From Actinomycetes bacterium (lineage in GTDB: Bacteria; Actinomycetota; Coriobacteriia; Coriobacteriales; Eggerthellaceae), in the NCBI GenBank assembly GCA_023395755.1, contig JAEWYG010000236.1, forward strand, positions 1-14,737: a stretch of 14,737 nt of DNA, in the 5' to 3' direction. The stretch's first letter is position 1; every line of letters starts with the position of its first letter. Below the pieces are notes generated by a model. The model saw only the letters and a list, made by a program, of their open reading frames with translations, was not told where the DNA came from and searched no databases. Positions 7,440 to 14,150 of this stretch are shown here, one piece after another. Both the position numbers and the translations under genes were made by a program.

Positions 7440-8345
7440 CTATGCCCCCTGCTTCATTGGTACGGGATCGCCGTATTCATCGATAGTGCCCTTCTCGCGT
7501 CCTTCGATATAGCGTTGTCGTGCTTTGCCACGCCTAAACGTGATGGGTGCTTTGCCGCTGCTTAGCTGGTAGCAGTACCAGAACACAAACGGGATGCCGA
7601 TGATGCCGTTTATCATGCCCCACCAGTACATGACCTCGGGGTTAAACCAGGTAGAGCTGTTCATGATAGTGGGGAACAAGAGCGGGAAGCAGCTGCGCAG
7701 TAATAGATGCGCTCCCAAGGTGTAGATGCGGCCGGTTATGTAGAGCTCGGGGCGCCGCATAATGATGGGGTAGAGTTCGGCGGCGGCTAGGATGCAACAC
7801 GTGGATGCGAAGAAGGCGTGACCCTCGGCGTACACGAAGCAGGCGTTCCAGGTAGTGTAGAGGAAGTTCCACATTGGTACGGTGTAAGACAATATCTCGC
7901 CGTGGCTTGAAGTGTCGTACTTCCAGTACTTATCGCCAAACGGCATAGTAATGCAGAGGATGAGGCCTGCAAGCGCATTCATGGTGTTACCCATCTGTAC
8001 GTCACGCAGCGTAGCTTCGGCGATGTTGCAAAATACGATTCCGTAAAGTACCCATCGTACCCAGCGTTTGCGCATCACTCGCCAAAACGGTGTGTCCTTC
8101 TGTTGTACGGCGGCGATGCGTCCAATTCCGGCGAATATGAGTGGCAGGATGACGGAGAGGTTTTTTGCCCAGCGGAACCAGTCGTCGCCAGGAATATTGA
8201 TAATCCAGAGCGGTATGGTGACGAGAGAAATCACCCATATCCACATTGACGCGCGATAGTGGCGCCTCATGAACTCGGTGAGTAGCATGAGTAGGATGGT
8301 GTACACGACCATAGATATGGGCGTGATCCAAACGGGTACGGTCAT
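7440..8345 (-). CDS. Multi-pass membrane protein, DUF5692-like (divergent member)
   Basis: The function is unknown. The 301-residue protein has about eight or nine hydrophobic segments, roughly at 7-25, 32-50, 63-79, 96-112, 119-134, 151-171, 175-195, 205-226 and 239-260, with a charged cytoplasmic-type tail (265-301). It is related to the divergently transcribed protein at 8641-9603. Shared landmarks are WFRWAKNLSV (56-65), NIAEATLRDVQ (107-117), a following N-x-LAG-x-x-L-x-I segment, and WNFLYTTWN (159-167). These match what I remember of DUF5692, a Coriobacteriia/Clostridia family, but no search was done. The start ATG (8343-8345) is preceded by GAAAGAAAGGGG on the minus strand, a strong ribosome binding site. 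A strong terminator follows the stop, so it is probably monocistronic. Confidence 0.8.
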   Translation of the reverse strand: MTVPVWITPISMVVYTILLMLLTEFMRRHYRASMWIWVISLVTIPLWIINIPGDDWFRWAKNLSVILPLIFAGIGRIAAVQQKDTPFWRVMRKRWVRWVLYGIVFCNIAEATLRDVQMGNTMNALAGLILCITMPFGDKYWKYDTSSHGEILSYTVPMWNFLYTTWNACFVYAEGHAFFASTCCILAAAELYPIIMRRPELYITGRIYTLGAHLLLRSCFPLLFPTIMNSSTWFNPEVMYWWGMINGIIGIPFVFWYCYQLSSGKAPITFRRGKARQRYIEGREKGTIDEYGDPVPMKQGA

Positions 8346-8441
8346 GAGAGTCCCCTTTCTTTCGGCCGAGATCAGTAAGCGTGCGGTGTTTCGCGTTGCC
8401 GCCCGTGTTGTGCGTCTTTGTACTAAACGCTCCCCAGGGCG

Positions 8442-8473
8442 CGTATCGCCGTCAGTCTAGCACCGGCGATACG
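8442..8473. promoter_or_regulatory. 10-bp perfect inverted repeat between the divergent membrane genes
   Basis: CGTATCGCCG (8442-8451) and CGGCGATACG (8464-8473) are perfect reverse complements separated by 12 bp. They sit centrally in the 295-bp divergent control region, about 100 bp upstream of the minus-strand start codon and 170 bp upstream of the plus-strand one. The half-site spacing suits a dimeric regulator, and the dyad could serve both genes. A transcribed hairpin is the alternative; no T-run follows. Confidence 0.5.
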
Positions 8474-8479
8474 GTGTCT

Positions 8480-8510
8480 TCTTTCACAAACAAGGCTTCG
8501 GTGTGAAAGA
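8480..8510. promoter_or_regulatory. 9-bp inverted repeat upstream of the plus-strand promoter
   Basis: TCTTTCACA (8480-8488) and TGTGAAAGA (8502-8510) are perfect reverse complements with a 13-bp spacer. The repeat ends about 20 bp before the TATACT box at 8531, so it would be centred near -48 from a start at about 8543, overlapping the -35 region. Activators often bind at this place, and the -35 there is poor. Confidence 0.5.
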
Positions 8511-8530
8511 CTTATTCGTAAAGGCGGCTC

Positions 8531-8536
8531 TATACT
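8531..8536 (+). promoter_or_regulatory. Candidate -10 box for the 8641-9603 membrane gene
   Basis: TATACT matches the -10 consensus at five of six positions. The 17-bp-distant -35 hexamer (8508-8513, AGACTT) is poor and overlaps the dyad at 8480-8510, which suggests activator dependence. The leader of about 100 nt contains a small hairpin, CGTCGA (8576-8581) with TCGACG (8586-8591). Confidence 0.4.
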
Positions 8537-8640
8537 CGCCCCTAGATGCTACTGAGGTAGGAAGGGCAGGCGGTACGTCGACTGTTCGACGGGTATCAAG
8601 GCAAAAGACAAGGAATTGAAGTAAGAAATAAGGGGTAATC

Positions 8641-9603
8641 ATGGGAATCCTGTATCAAGCAGCCGACCCACTGTATTGGGCGATTTGGCTGTTTATTCTG
8701 TTTGCACTTATGGCGTTCAATGAATTAGGTCGTACGTCGCTTTGGGCCGGTATTGCGCTGTTTGCAGTCGTACCGTTTGTGTTGACCATCTTCGTATGGC
8801 CCACAACGGCAGCTCCTGGCAATGAGTATGGTACAGGCACCTGGTTCAACTGGGTAAAAACATACTCAGCGCTGGCGGGTTGCCTTGGCTTCATGGCACT
8901 GCGCTTTGTGAAATGGCAGGGCAGAGATGGTCAACTGCACTACCTTTATGAGAAAAAGTGGGCGTTGTGCTTCCCTCCGCTCATTCTTGCAGTCAATATT
9001 GCTGAGGCGGTTATTCGTGACTTCCAGGTGTTTAGCTTTGGCCTGTGGCAAGGCGGCATCGTTGAGAACCTCTGGACCATGTCGGGGCCATGGAATATCA
9101 TGAATGGTATTGCCGGTATCCTTAATATCGTTACCATATGTGGCTGGTTTGGTATCTTTATTTCGAAAGATACATCAAAAGATATGATCTGGCCTGATAT
9201 GATTTGGGCCTGGATTATTGCCTATGACCTATGGAACTTCGCCTATACCTACAACTGTATTTCCGATCATTCTGCCTACGCCGGATTGGCTTTGTTGTTG
9301 GCATGTACTATCCCTACGTTCTTTATCAAGCGTGGCGCGTGGTTGCAGCATCGAGCTCAAACGCTTGGGTTGTGGATTATGTTCGTTATGACAGTTCCTC
9401 AATTCGCCGATGTACTGGCACCTATTCCAACTACGCACAATCCCACTGCGTTTTTTGCGGTGAGCTTCATTGCGCTCGCATCGAATGTGGCTCTGGCTAT
9501 CTATCAGTTCCGCAAGATTCGCAAGCTTAAGCTTAATCCACTCAAGGATGAGATTTACGCCGACACGAAGTCGTACCAGCGTCTCGTTGACGAGAATCGC
9601 TAA
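8641..9603 (+). CDS. Multi-pass membrane protein, DUF5692-like
   Basis: This 320-residue integral membrane protein has unknown function. Hydrophobic segments lie roughly at 10-28, 33-52, 75-90, 108-125, 151-173, 186-206, 211-228, 237-254 and 270-288, followed by a basic then mixed-charge tail. Polar residues in the membrane region are striking: FNELGR (26-31), WFNWVKTYSA (68-77), NIAEAVIRDFQ (119-129), WNIMNGIAGILNI (151-163), WPDMIWAW (184-191), DLWNFAYTYN (196-205) and AWLQHRAQTL (233-242). I recall this pattern from DUF5692 proteins of Eggerthellaceae; this copy is the more typical of the two in the window. The start ATG follows an AAGGGG site at 8629-8634. A terminator lies about 45 nt after the stop, so the gene is separated from tetR-dmsAB. 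Confidence 0.85.
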   Translation: MGILYQAADPLYWAIWLFILFALMAFNELGRTSLWAGIALFAVVPFVLTIFVWPTTAAPGNEYGTGTWFNWVKTYSALAGCLGFMALRFVKWQGRDGQLHYLYEKKWALCFPPLILAVNIAEAVIRDFQVFSFGLWQGGIVENLWTMSGPWNIMNGIAGILNIVTICGWFGIFISKDTSKDMIWPDMIWAWIIAYDLWNFAYTYNCISDHSAYAGLALLLACTIPTFFIKRGAWLQHRAQTLGLWIMFVMTVPQFADVLAPIPTTHNPTAFFAVSFIALASNVALAIYQFRKIRKLKLNPLKDEIYADTKSYQRLVDENR

Positions 9604-9635
9604 GTTGCACCTTGGAAAGGGGCTGAAAGTCACGT

Positions 9636-9760
9636 AATCGCCGATTTGCGACAGGAGGAACGCAATTTTCTCCTGTCGTTTTCGGTAGTGCTCGTATCGC
9701 CCCAGGTCGCAAACATCCAACTCACTAGAAGGGTTGTTCAGATGCAGCAAATCGGCGATT
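9636..9760. repeat. 14-bp perfect inverted repeat flanking a terminator upstream of tetR
   Basis: AATCGCCGATTTGC (9636-9649) is the exact reverse complement of GCAAATCGGCGATT (9747-9760). Each arm itself contains an 11-bp palindrome with an odd centre, AATCG-C-CGATT or AATCG-G-CGATT (9636-9646 and 9750-9760). The arms are 97 nt apart and their palindrome centres 114 bp apart. This fits two copies of one operator, or a long RNA stem enclosing the 9648-9682 hairpin. A further TTTGCGAC (9645-9652) can pair with GTCGCAAA (9706-9713), which would compete with both stems. Confidence 0.6.
9648..9682 (+). terminator. Intrinsic terminator of the 8641-9603 membrane gene
   Basis: CGACAGGAG (9649-9657) and CTCCTGTCG (9670-9678) form a perfect 9-bp stem, with a G-T wobble extending it at the base. 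The loop is 12 nt and TTTT follows (9679-9682). It lies about 45 nt after the stop codon of the membrane gene. Confidence 0.8.
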
Positions 9761-9885
9761 TCATGCCAGTATCGCCATCACCACCGACGATGTCGCCACT
9801 ATTGGTGCCCTCGTCGGTGACAGTATCTGTACCCGCGTCATCACCATCGGTGGCGGCGTCCGACCATCCGGTTGCTTCTTTTCCG
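9683..9885. other. Region upstream of the tetR promoter, probably non-coding
   Basis: Both the tetR frame and one minus-strand frame are open here but translate to low-complexity sequence (Pro/Ser/Val-rich and Asp/Gly/Thr-rich respectively). A 9-bp inverted repeat, CACCGACGA (9782-9790) with TCGTCGGTG (9811-9819), adds structure. An ATG at 9742 with AGAAGGG at 9727-9733 is an alternative tetR start that would add about 97 residues. I consider this less likely than the start at 10033. Confidence 0.4.
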
Positions 9886-9891
9886 TATAAT
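9886..9891 (+). promoter_or_regulatory. Candidate -10 box of the tetR transcript
   Basis: This is a perfect TATAAT consensus. No good -35 lies 16-18 bp upstream (ACCATC at 17 bp). A start near 9898 would put the AGGGGAGGG site of the small ORF at 9910-9918, about 12 nt into the transcript, which fits well. Confidence 0.45.
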
Positions 9892-9925
9892 GGCGTTACC
9901 CACTCCGGCAGGGGAGGGCGGCACC

Positions 9926-10036
9926 ATGTTCGATATGGAGAGGCGGGGGCAGCAATGCGTCTTGGTACGCGGCAAACCAGATACGCGCCCATTAGTGCAG
10001 AATGCGGTCGCTCACTCACGGAGAGTAAGCGGATGA
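9926..10036 (+). CDS. Possible 36-residue leader protein coupled to tetR
   Basis: ATG 9926 is preceded by a strong AGGGGAGGG site (9910-9918, 7-nt spacing) and by a consensus -10 box at 9886. The frame encodes 36 residues and stops at TGA 10034-10036, overlapping the best tetR start as ATGA, the arrangement seen in translationally coupled pairs. The product is basic (seven Arg/Lys in MERRG, LVRGKPDTR and HSRRVSG) with one Cys (C11), no membrane segment and no family I recognise. It may be a real small protein or only a device that sets the level of tetR translation. The ORF is short enough to be chance. Confidence 0.35.
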   Translation: MFDMERRGQQCVLVRGKPDTRPLVQNAVAHSRRVSG

Positions 10037-10611
10037 CGGGGGCTCCTGGCGACATTATGCTTGCAGCGCGAGCATTGTTTGAGCGGCAGGGTGTGCGTGC
10101 GACTACCGTAAAGGATATCGCCGCTGAGGCGGGGGTGACACGCGAACTCGTTTACTATTACTTCGAGAACAAGCAGGCCGTTATCGACGCGGTGCTGGAT
10201 GACTATGTGGAGGATTTGGTCGAAAGTGTGGTGGTGTGGAACGAATCACGCCGATTTGGCGATACCGAAGGGTCTTTGCGTGCCTGCATTGAAGCATTTC
10301 GCCGTGCGCTTTATGATGTGAACGGCAATCCTCGTCCGATGATTGCCGTGCTTGAGGAGCTAGGCGTGCGCGATGCGTTTGATGTGCGTGCTGTGCGTGA
10401 GACGGTCGATTGTCTCAACGATCATATTGTTGCGGAATATGCCGCCTACCATGATGTGGAAATAGACTTCGTATATGAAATGTTTTGCGTGGTTATTTTT
10501 GGGTTAGTGGGCTTAGCTAAGATTAATCCTCAGGTGTCAGATGAGGCCCTCATGAAAGTGGTTGAGCAAACGCTTCGGCTGGATATGAAGCCACTGGAGA
10601 AGTCTGAGTAA
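10033..10611 (+). CDS. TetR/AcrR-family transcriptional regulator
   Basis: The regulator has 192 residues from ATG 10033. The N-terminal TetR domain begins with AARALFERQGVRATTVKDI; the helix-turn-helix is at about 25-44, ending in the family signature LVYYYFENKQAV. The C-terminal ligand domain (about 60-192) is variable, as usual, and gives no ligand clue. The start is supported by GGAGAG at 10020-10025 (7-nt spacing), by normal family length, and by the ATGA overlap with the small ORF. The frame continues upstream to other ATGs at 9955 (218 residues) and 9742 (289 residues). It lies 160 bp upstream of and co-directional with dmsA, so it probably controls dmsAB, itself or the adjacent membrane genes. 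Confidence 0.88.
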   Translation: MTGAPGDIMLAARALFERQGVRATTVKDIAAEAGVTRELVYYYFENKQAVIDAVLDDYVEDLVESVVVWNESRRFGDTEGSLRACIEAFRRALYDVNGNPRPMIAVLEELGVRDAFDVRAVRETVDCLNDHIVAEYAAYHDVEIDFVYEMFCVVIFGLVGLAKINPQVSDEALMKVVEQTLRLDMKPLEKSE

Positions 10612-10771
10612 AGGTGCTCATACTACCACTCTGTTCTGGCGTTTTATAATTCGATAACATTTCCAAAAGGAAAAATGAACAAAGGGGCTATGGAGGTTCT
10701 TTGCCGTAGTTTTTACACTAGCAGTATGGATTCATCATCCTTAGTGGAAAGCATCGAATGGGGAGGATACT
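10612..10771 (+). promoter_or_regulatory. Intergenic control region upstream of dmsA
   Basis: It contains a perfect TATAAT (10645-10650) with a poor -35, and a second weak candidate, TTGCCG (10701-10706) 18 bp before TATGGA (10725-10730). A dyad TTTCC-AAAA-GGAAA lies at 10660-10673, just after the first -10 box, where a repressor could act. The dmsA ribosome binding site GGGGAGG is at 10760-10766. A 36-codon ORF from ATG 10675 that overlaps the dmsA start has poor spacing to its ribosome-binding-like site and is probably chance. Confidence 0.4.
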
Positions 10772-13406
10772 ATGGAGATCGGTAGTTCGAAATCGACGCG
10801 TTCCCTTCCGGGAATTAGCCGTCGTTCTTTCGTAGCATGGTCGGGGCTCTTGGGTGCGGGTGTTGCTTTGACTGGATGTTCGCCCAGCCAGAAAAGCAAT
10901 AAGCAGGAGGCGGAAGCTACGGTTACGGAAAAACGATTTGAATACGACAAGGCGGTGTGGTCAGGTTGTCATGTAAATTGCGGCAGTCGTTGTCCGCTTA
11001 AGTTGTACGTGAAAGACGGTACCGTGGTGCGTGTTGGTAACGACACTGAGGGGACTGACGATTTTGCTCCCGACTCCCTTTATCAAATGCGCTCGTGTGT
11101 ACGTGGACGCACTAACCGTCAGCGCATCTACAACGAGACGCGTGTTCAGAAGCCTCTGCGTCGCGTTGAGGGAACCAAGCGCGGCGAAGGTAAGTACGAG
11201 GAGATCTCGTGGGATGAGGCCATTGAAACTATTGCCTCCACTATGAAGGAGATCAAAGAAGAGTACGGCAACGATGCCTTCTATGTTCAGTATGGTACGG
11301 GTCAGCTTGGTGGCACGGTGGCCAAATCGTGGCATCCCGACAAAACAGTGTTTGCTCGTCTGATGAATTTGTGGGGCGGTTACCTGCGTCACTATTGCGA
11401 TTACTCTACGGGGCAGATCAATTGGGAGCTTCCGCTGTTTAACGGCAATGCTTACGCCAACAACGAGGTTACCGACCTCGTCAATTCGAAGAATATCATC
11501 CTATTCGGCAATAACCCGGCCAATACACGCATGAGTGGATCGGCTATGCAATACCTTATCACGCAAGTTCGTATGCAAAATCCTGATGCGCGCATTGTGG
11601 TGATTGATCCTCATTTGTCCGACACCGCTGTGGGTGTAGCGAACCAATGGGTGCCTATTCGGCCTGGCACGGACATGGCATTGGTGGCGGGAATGATTCA
11701 CCATCTGCATGTTTCGGGCAAGCTTGATGAGTCGTTTATCCGTGAGAAGTTTATTGGCTTCTTTAGTGATACGTTTATTGAAGACGTAAAGCAAGGCGAG
11801 CCTAAAGATACGACGTTTATGGGATTCGACAAGGCGGGTGCACTTGCCTTGTCGGAGGACTTGTCGTATGAGGCATATCTTAACGGAACGGGTGGTTACG
11901 AAGGTACAGGCGAAAAGACACCTGAGTGGGCTGCCGCTATAACGGGCGTACCAGCCGACACCATCCGTTCGTTGGCCGAGCTGTTTGTTGATGGACCGAC
12001 GGCTACTATTCAAGGATGGGGTCCACAGCGCCATAGTGCTGGTGGCAACAACACACGCGCTATTGGACTTATTGCGGCTATTACGAAAAATGTCGGCATA
12101 TCGGGTGGCGGCACGGGTGCCCGTGAGGCGGTGGGCGGGGTTCCGTTTAAGGTTGCCACGTCTATCCCTTCCTTCCCCGATAAAAATACCGTAGACGTAT
12201 GTGTGTCGTTTTTCGATTGGTATCAAGCCATCGAGGACTACCGTTCTATGGACGACGCTACCTGGGGGGGTACGTCACATTAATGAAAAGGGCGTCACCT
12301 CTTATGCAGAGGAGCCCGGTACCATAAAGCTCAAGGCTCCCATTAAGTTCATCTGGAACTATGCAAGTAACGTTATGGCTGGTCAACATGCCGATATTAA
12401 CGACTGTCTGCGCATTTATAACCTTCCCGACGAGAAGGACGGCGGCGTGCGTATGATTGTTACCGTTGACTGCTATTTAACGCCTACCGCCTTGATTTCC
12501 GACATCATCTTGCCAGGAACCACGGCTTTCGAAGAGGATGATATTACGGCGGGCGGTACGGCGTGGACGGGCTTTGTATGCTGCGAGAGTGCCGCTATCG
12601 ATCCGTTATTCGAGTCAAAGCCCGTTTACGAGATATGTACGCTTCTGTCCGATAAGCTGGGGTTGAAGGATCAGTTTACCGAGGGAAAATCACAGCTCGA
12701 TTGGGTAAAATGGTGCTACGAGCAAGGCGTGGAAGCGGGAGATAAGCTGCCGGCTACGTTTGAGGAATTCCGCGAACAAGGCTTGATTAAGCAGACGGAC
12801 TCTCATAAGCCTGCTATAGCAAGTAATGACAAAATCGCTACCCCCTCGGGCAAATATGAGGTATTTTCCAAGCAGGCCTATAACGTATCTAAGCAGTGGG
12901 ACCTTACCTGTGGCGGTTATATTGCCGATGATGGACGCGACCAAATTACCGGGCTTCCTATTTACTATGGCAGCTTCGAGAGCTTTGGTGACACAGCCAC
13001 AAAAGAGGCGTACCCGTTCCAGCTGATTGGTCATCATACGAAGACGCGTACGCATTCTTCGTATGGAAACGTCGACTGGATGAATTCAGTTGCGCCGCAG
13101 CAGTGCTGGATAAACGACCAGGATGCGGCAGCTTTAGGTGTGACCAACGGTGATGACCTTATTGTGTCTACCCTGCGAGGTAAAACTCAGATTTCAGCAA
13201 AGGTCACACCACGCATTATGCCGGGCGTTGTATCTATTCCTCAAGGTGCCTGGTACGACCCTGAAACGCGTGATGCTGCGACCATTGGTAGCAAAGAGGT
13301 GCTCGACAAAGGCGGCTGCATTTCGGTGCTCACGTCTATGCGTCCGACACCTTTATCGAAGGGCAATGGTGTCCATTCCAACTTGTGTAAGATCGAGAAG
13401 GCGTAA
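10772..13406 (+). pseudogene. dmsA: dmsA-like molybdopterin oxidoreductase catalytic subunit, frameshifted at a G7 tract
   Basis: This is the catalytic subunit of a DMSO reductase-type respiratory enzyme. If one G were removed from the run at 12264-12270 it would encode one 877-residue protein. As given, the first frame ends at 12283 (503 residues) and the rest lies in the next frame to 13406. The N-terminus is Tat-type with SRRSF (17-21) and a lipobox-like LTGC (C36), so an exported, possibly lipid-anchored protein is expected. The 4Fe-4S ligands are C66, C70, C74 and C109. GGYLRHYCDYSTGQ (202-215) holds S212, the probable serine ligand of molybdenum, as in E. coli DmsA. WGPQRH and NVGISGG follow. 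The 3' part holds IWNYASN, DCYLTPTA and the cofactor-binding domain (HHTKTRTHSSYGN, GAWYDP). Sequence across the break, read as WGVRHINEKG, matches the family, so the shift is internal to one gene. Confidence 0.85.
12264..12270 (+). repeat. G7 homopolymer at the dmsA frameshift
   Basis: Seven consecutive G lie at codons 498-500. With seven G the frame reads TGG GGG GGT and stops at TAA 12281-12283. With six (or nine) G it stays open to 13406. Poly-G runs are prone to slippage in replication and sequencing. Confidence 0.9.
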
Positions 13407-13418
13407 GGGGTGGCTACG

Positions 13419-14033
13419 ATGAGTCAGTACGGATTCTATATTAACACCGATATCTGCACGGGATGCAAAGCGTGTATGACCTCCTGTTTTGATCGTAACG
13501 ACCTGGAGGTTCCTCAGAAATTTCGCAAAGTCTACGAGTTTGGCGGTGGCTCCTGGAGTCGCGACGCCGCAGGTGCCTTCGCTTCAACGGCGTTCACCTA
13601 CTACGCTTCGATGACGTGCTGTCATTGTGATAAGCCGGCTTGTGTGGCAAATTGCCCCACCGGCGCTATGAAAAAAGATGCCGAAACGGGTATCGTAGAC
13701 AATGATAAGAGCGTTTGTATCGGTTGCATGAGCTGCGAAAAGGCTTGTCCCTATGGACATCCCGTTCAGATGAAGGATGGCTTATCCCATAAATGTGTGC
13801 TGTGCAGCGACGGAACCGAGGATGGTGCTCCCGATCCGACGTGCGCCAAAGCGTGTCCTGTGCGTGCGATTGAGTTTGGGACCATTGAAGATATGCGCGC
13901 GAAACACGGTGAGAATCGTGTCATCGGTGAGCTACTCGACACGACCGACCCGAATGTGGTTATTGGCCTCCATCGCGATGCGAGCCAGGGTGGCAAGCTT
14001 ATGAATCCACTTGAGGTTAGTCATCAAGCGTAA
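13419..14033 (+). CDS. dmsB: DmsB-like electron-transfer subunit with four [4Fe-4S] motifs
   Basis: This 204-residue ferredoxin-type subunit should pass electrons to the DmsA-like subunit; without its own signal it would be exported as a complex by the Tat system. Cysteine groups are C13/16/19/23, C67 or C68 with C70/75/79, C100/103/106/110 and C126/129/142/146, the full set for four 4Fe-4S clusters. The opening MSQYGFYINTDICTGCKAC and the spacing CxxCx12CxxxC of the last group resemble E. coli DmsB closely, and the length is normal. I chose ATG 13419 over the GTG 13410 because TAAGGGG (13404-13410) is spaced correctly only for the former and the protein then begins like DmsB. It starts 12 nt after the dmsA stop, so the two are co-transcribed. 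It is intact, unlike dmsA. Confidence 0.93.
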   Translation: MSQYGFYINTDICTGCKACMTSCFDRNDLEVPQKFRKVYEFGGGSWSRDAAGAFASTAFTYYASMTCCHCDKPACVANCPTGAMKKDAETGIVDNDKSVCIGCMSCEKACPYGHPVQMKDGLSHKCVLCSDGTEDGAPDPTCAKACPVRAIEFGTIEDMRAKHGENRVIGELLDTTDPNVVIGLHRDASQGGKLMNPLEVSHQA

Positions 14034-14072
14034 GCGTTCGTGCACGCTGTTCGTCTAAGATGCGGCACATAG

Positions 14073-14105
14073 ACCGGTCTGCGATCCCCTCCTTCGCAGG
14101 CCGGT
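14073..14105 (+). other. Strong hairpin between dmsB and the chaperone gene
   Basis: ACCGGTCTGCGA (14073-14084) pairs with TCGCAGGCCGGT (14094-14105), a 12-bp stem with one G-U pair and a 9-nt loop. No T-run follows, so it is more likely an mRNA-stabilising or partial-attenuation element that lets the chaperone be made at a different level from dmsAB. The 117-nt dmsB-chaperone gap holds no gene. Confidence 0.5.
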
Positions 14106-14150
14106 TGGCTCGTATCGAGGCGAACTGACACTGAATAAGGAGATGCGGAT

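Noticed and set aside
7280..7486. 68-codon plus-strand ORF after recQ
   Set aside because: It runs straight through the strong bidirectional terminator and into the antisense of the membrane gene, and lacks a ribosome binding site.
9738..10055. Minus-strand ORF with an Asp/Gly/Thr-rich C-terminus opposite the tetR leader
   Set aside because: Its start lies inside tetR with no ribosome binding site, and the acidic repeats come from simple triplet composition of the region.
10675..10785. 36-codon ORF overlapping the dmsA start
   Set aside because: The GGA element is too close to the ATG, the frame runs through the dmsA ribosome binding site, and no stop/start coupling is seen. It was considered because of the similar ORF before tetR.
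12201..12291. Start codon at 12201 as the beginning of a separate gene
   Set aside because: Residues from 12201 to the G7 tract are out-of-frame noise over sequence that is clearly DmsA in the first frame. DmsA similarity in this frame begins only after the G run, so it is the 3' part of dmsA, not a gene of its own.
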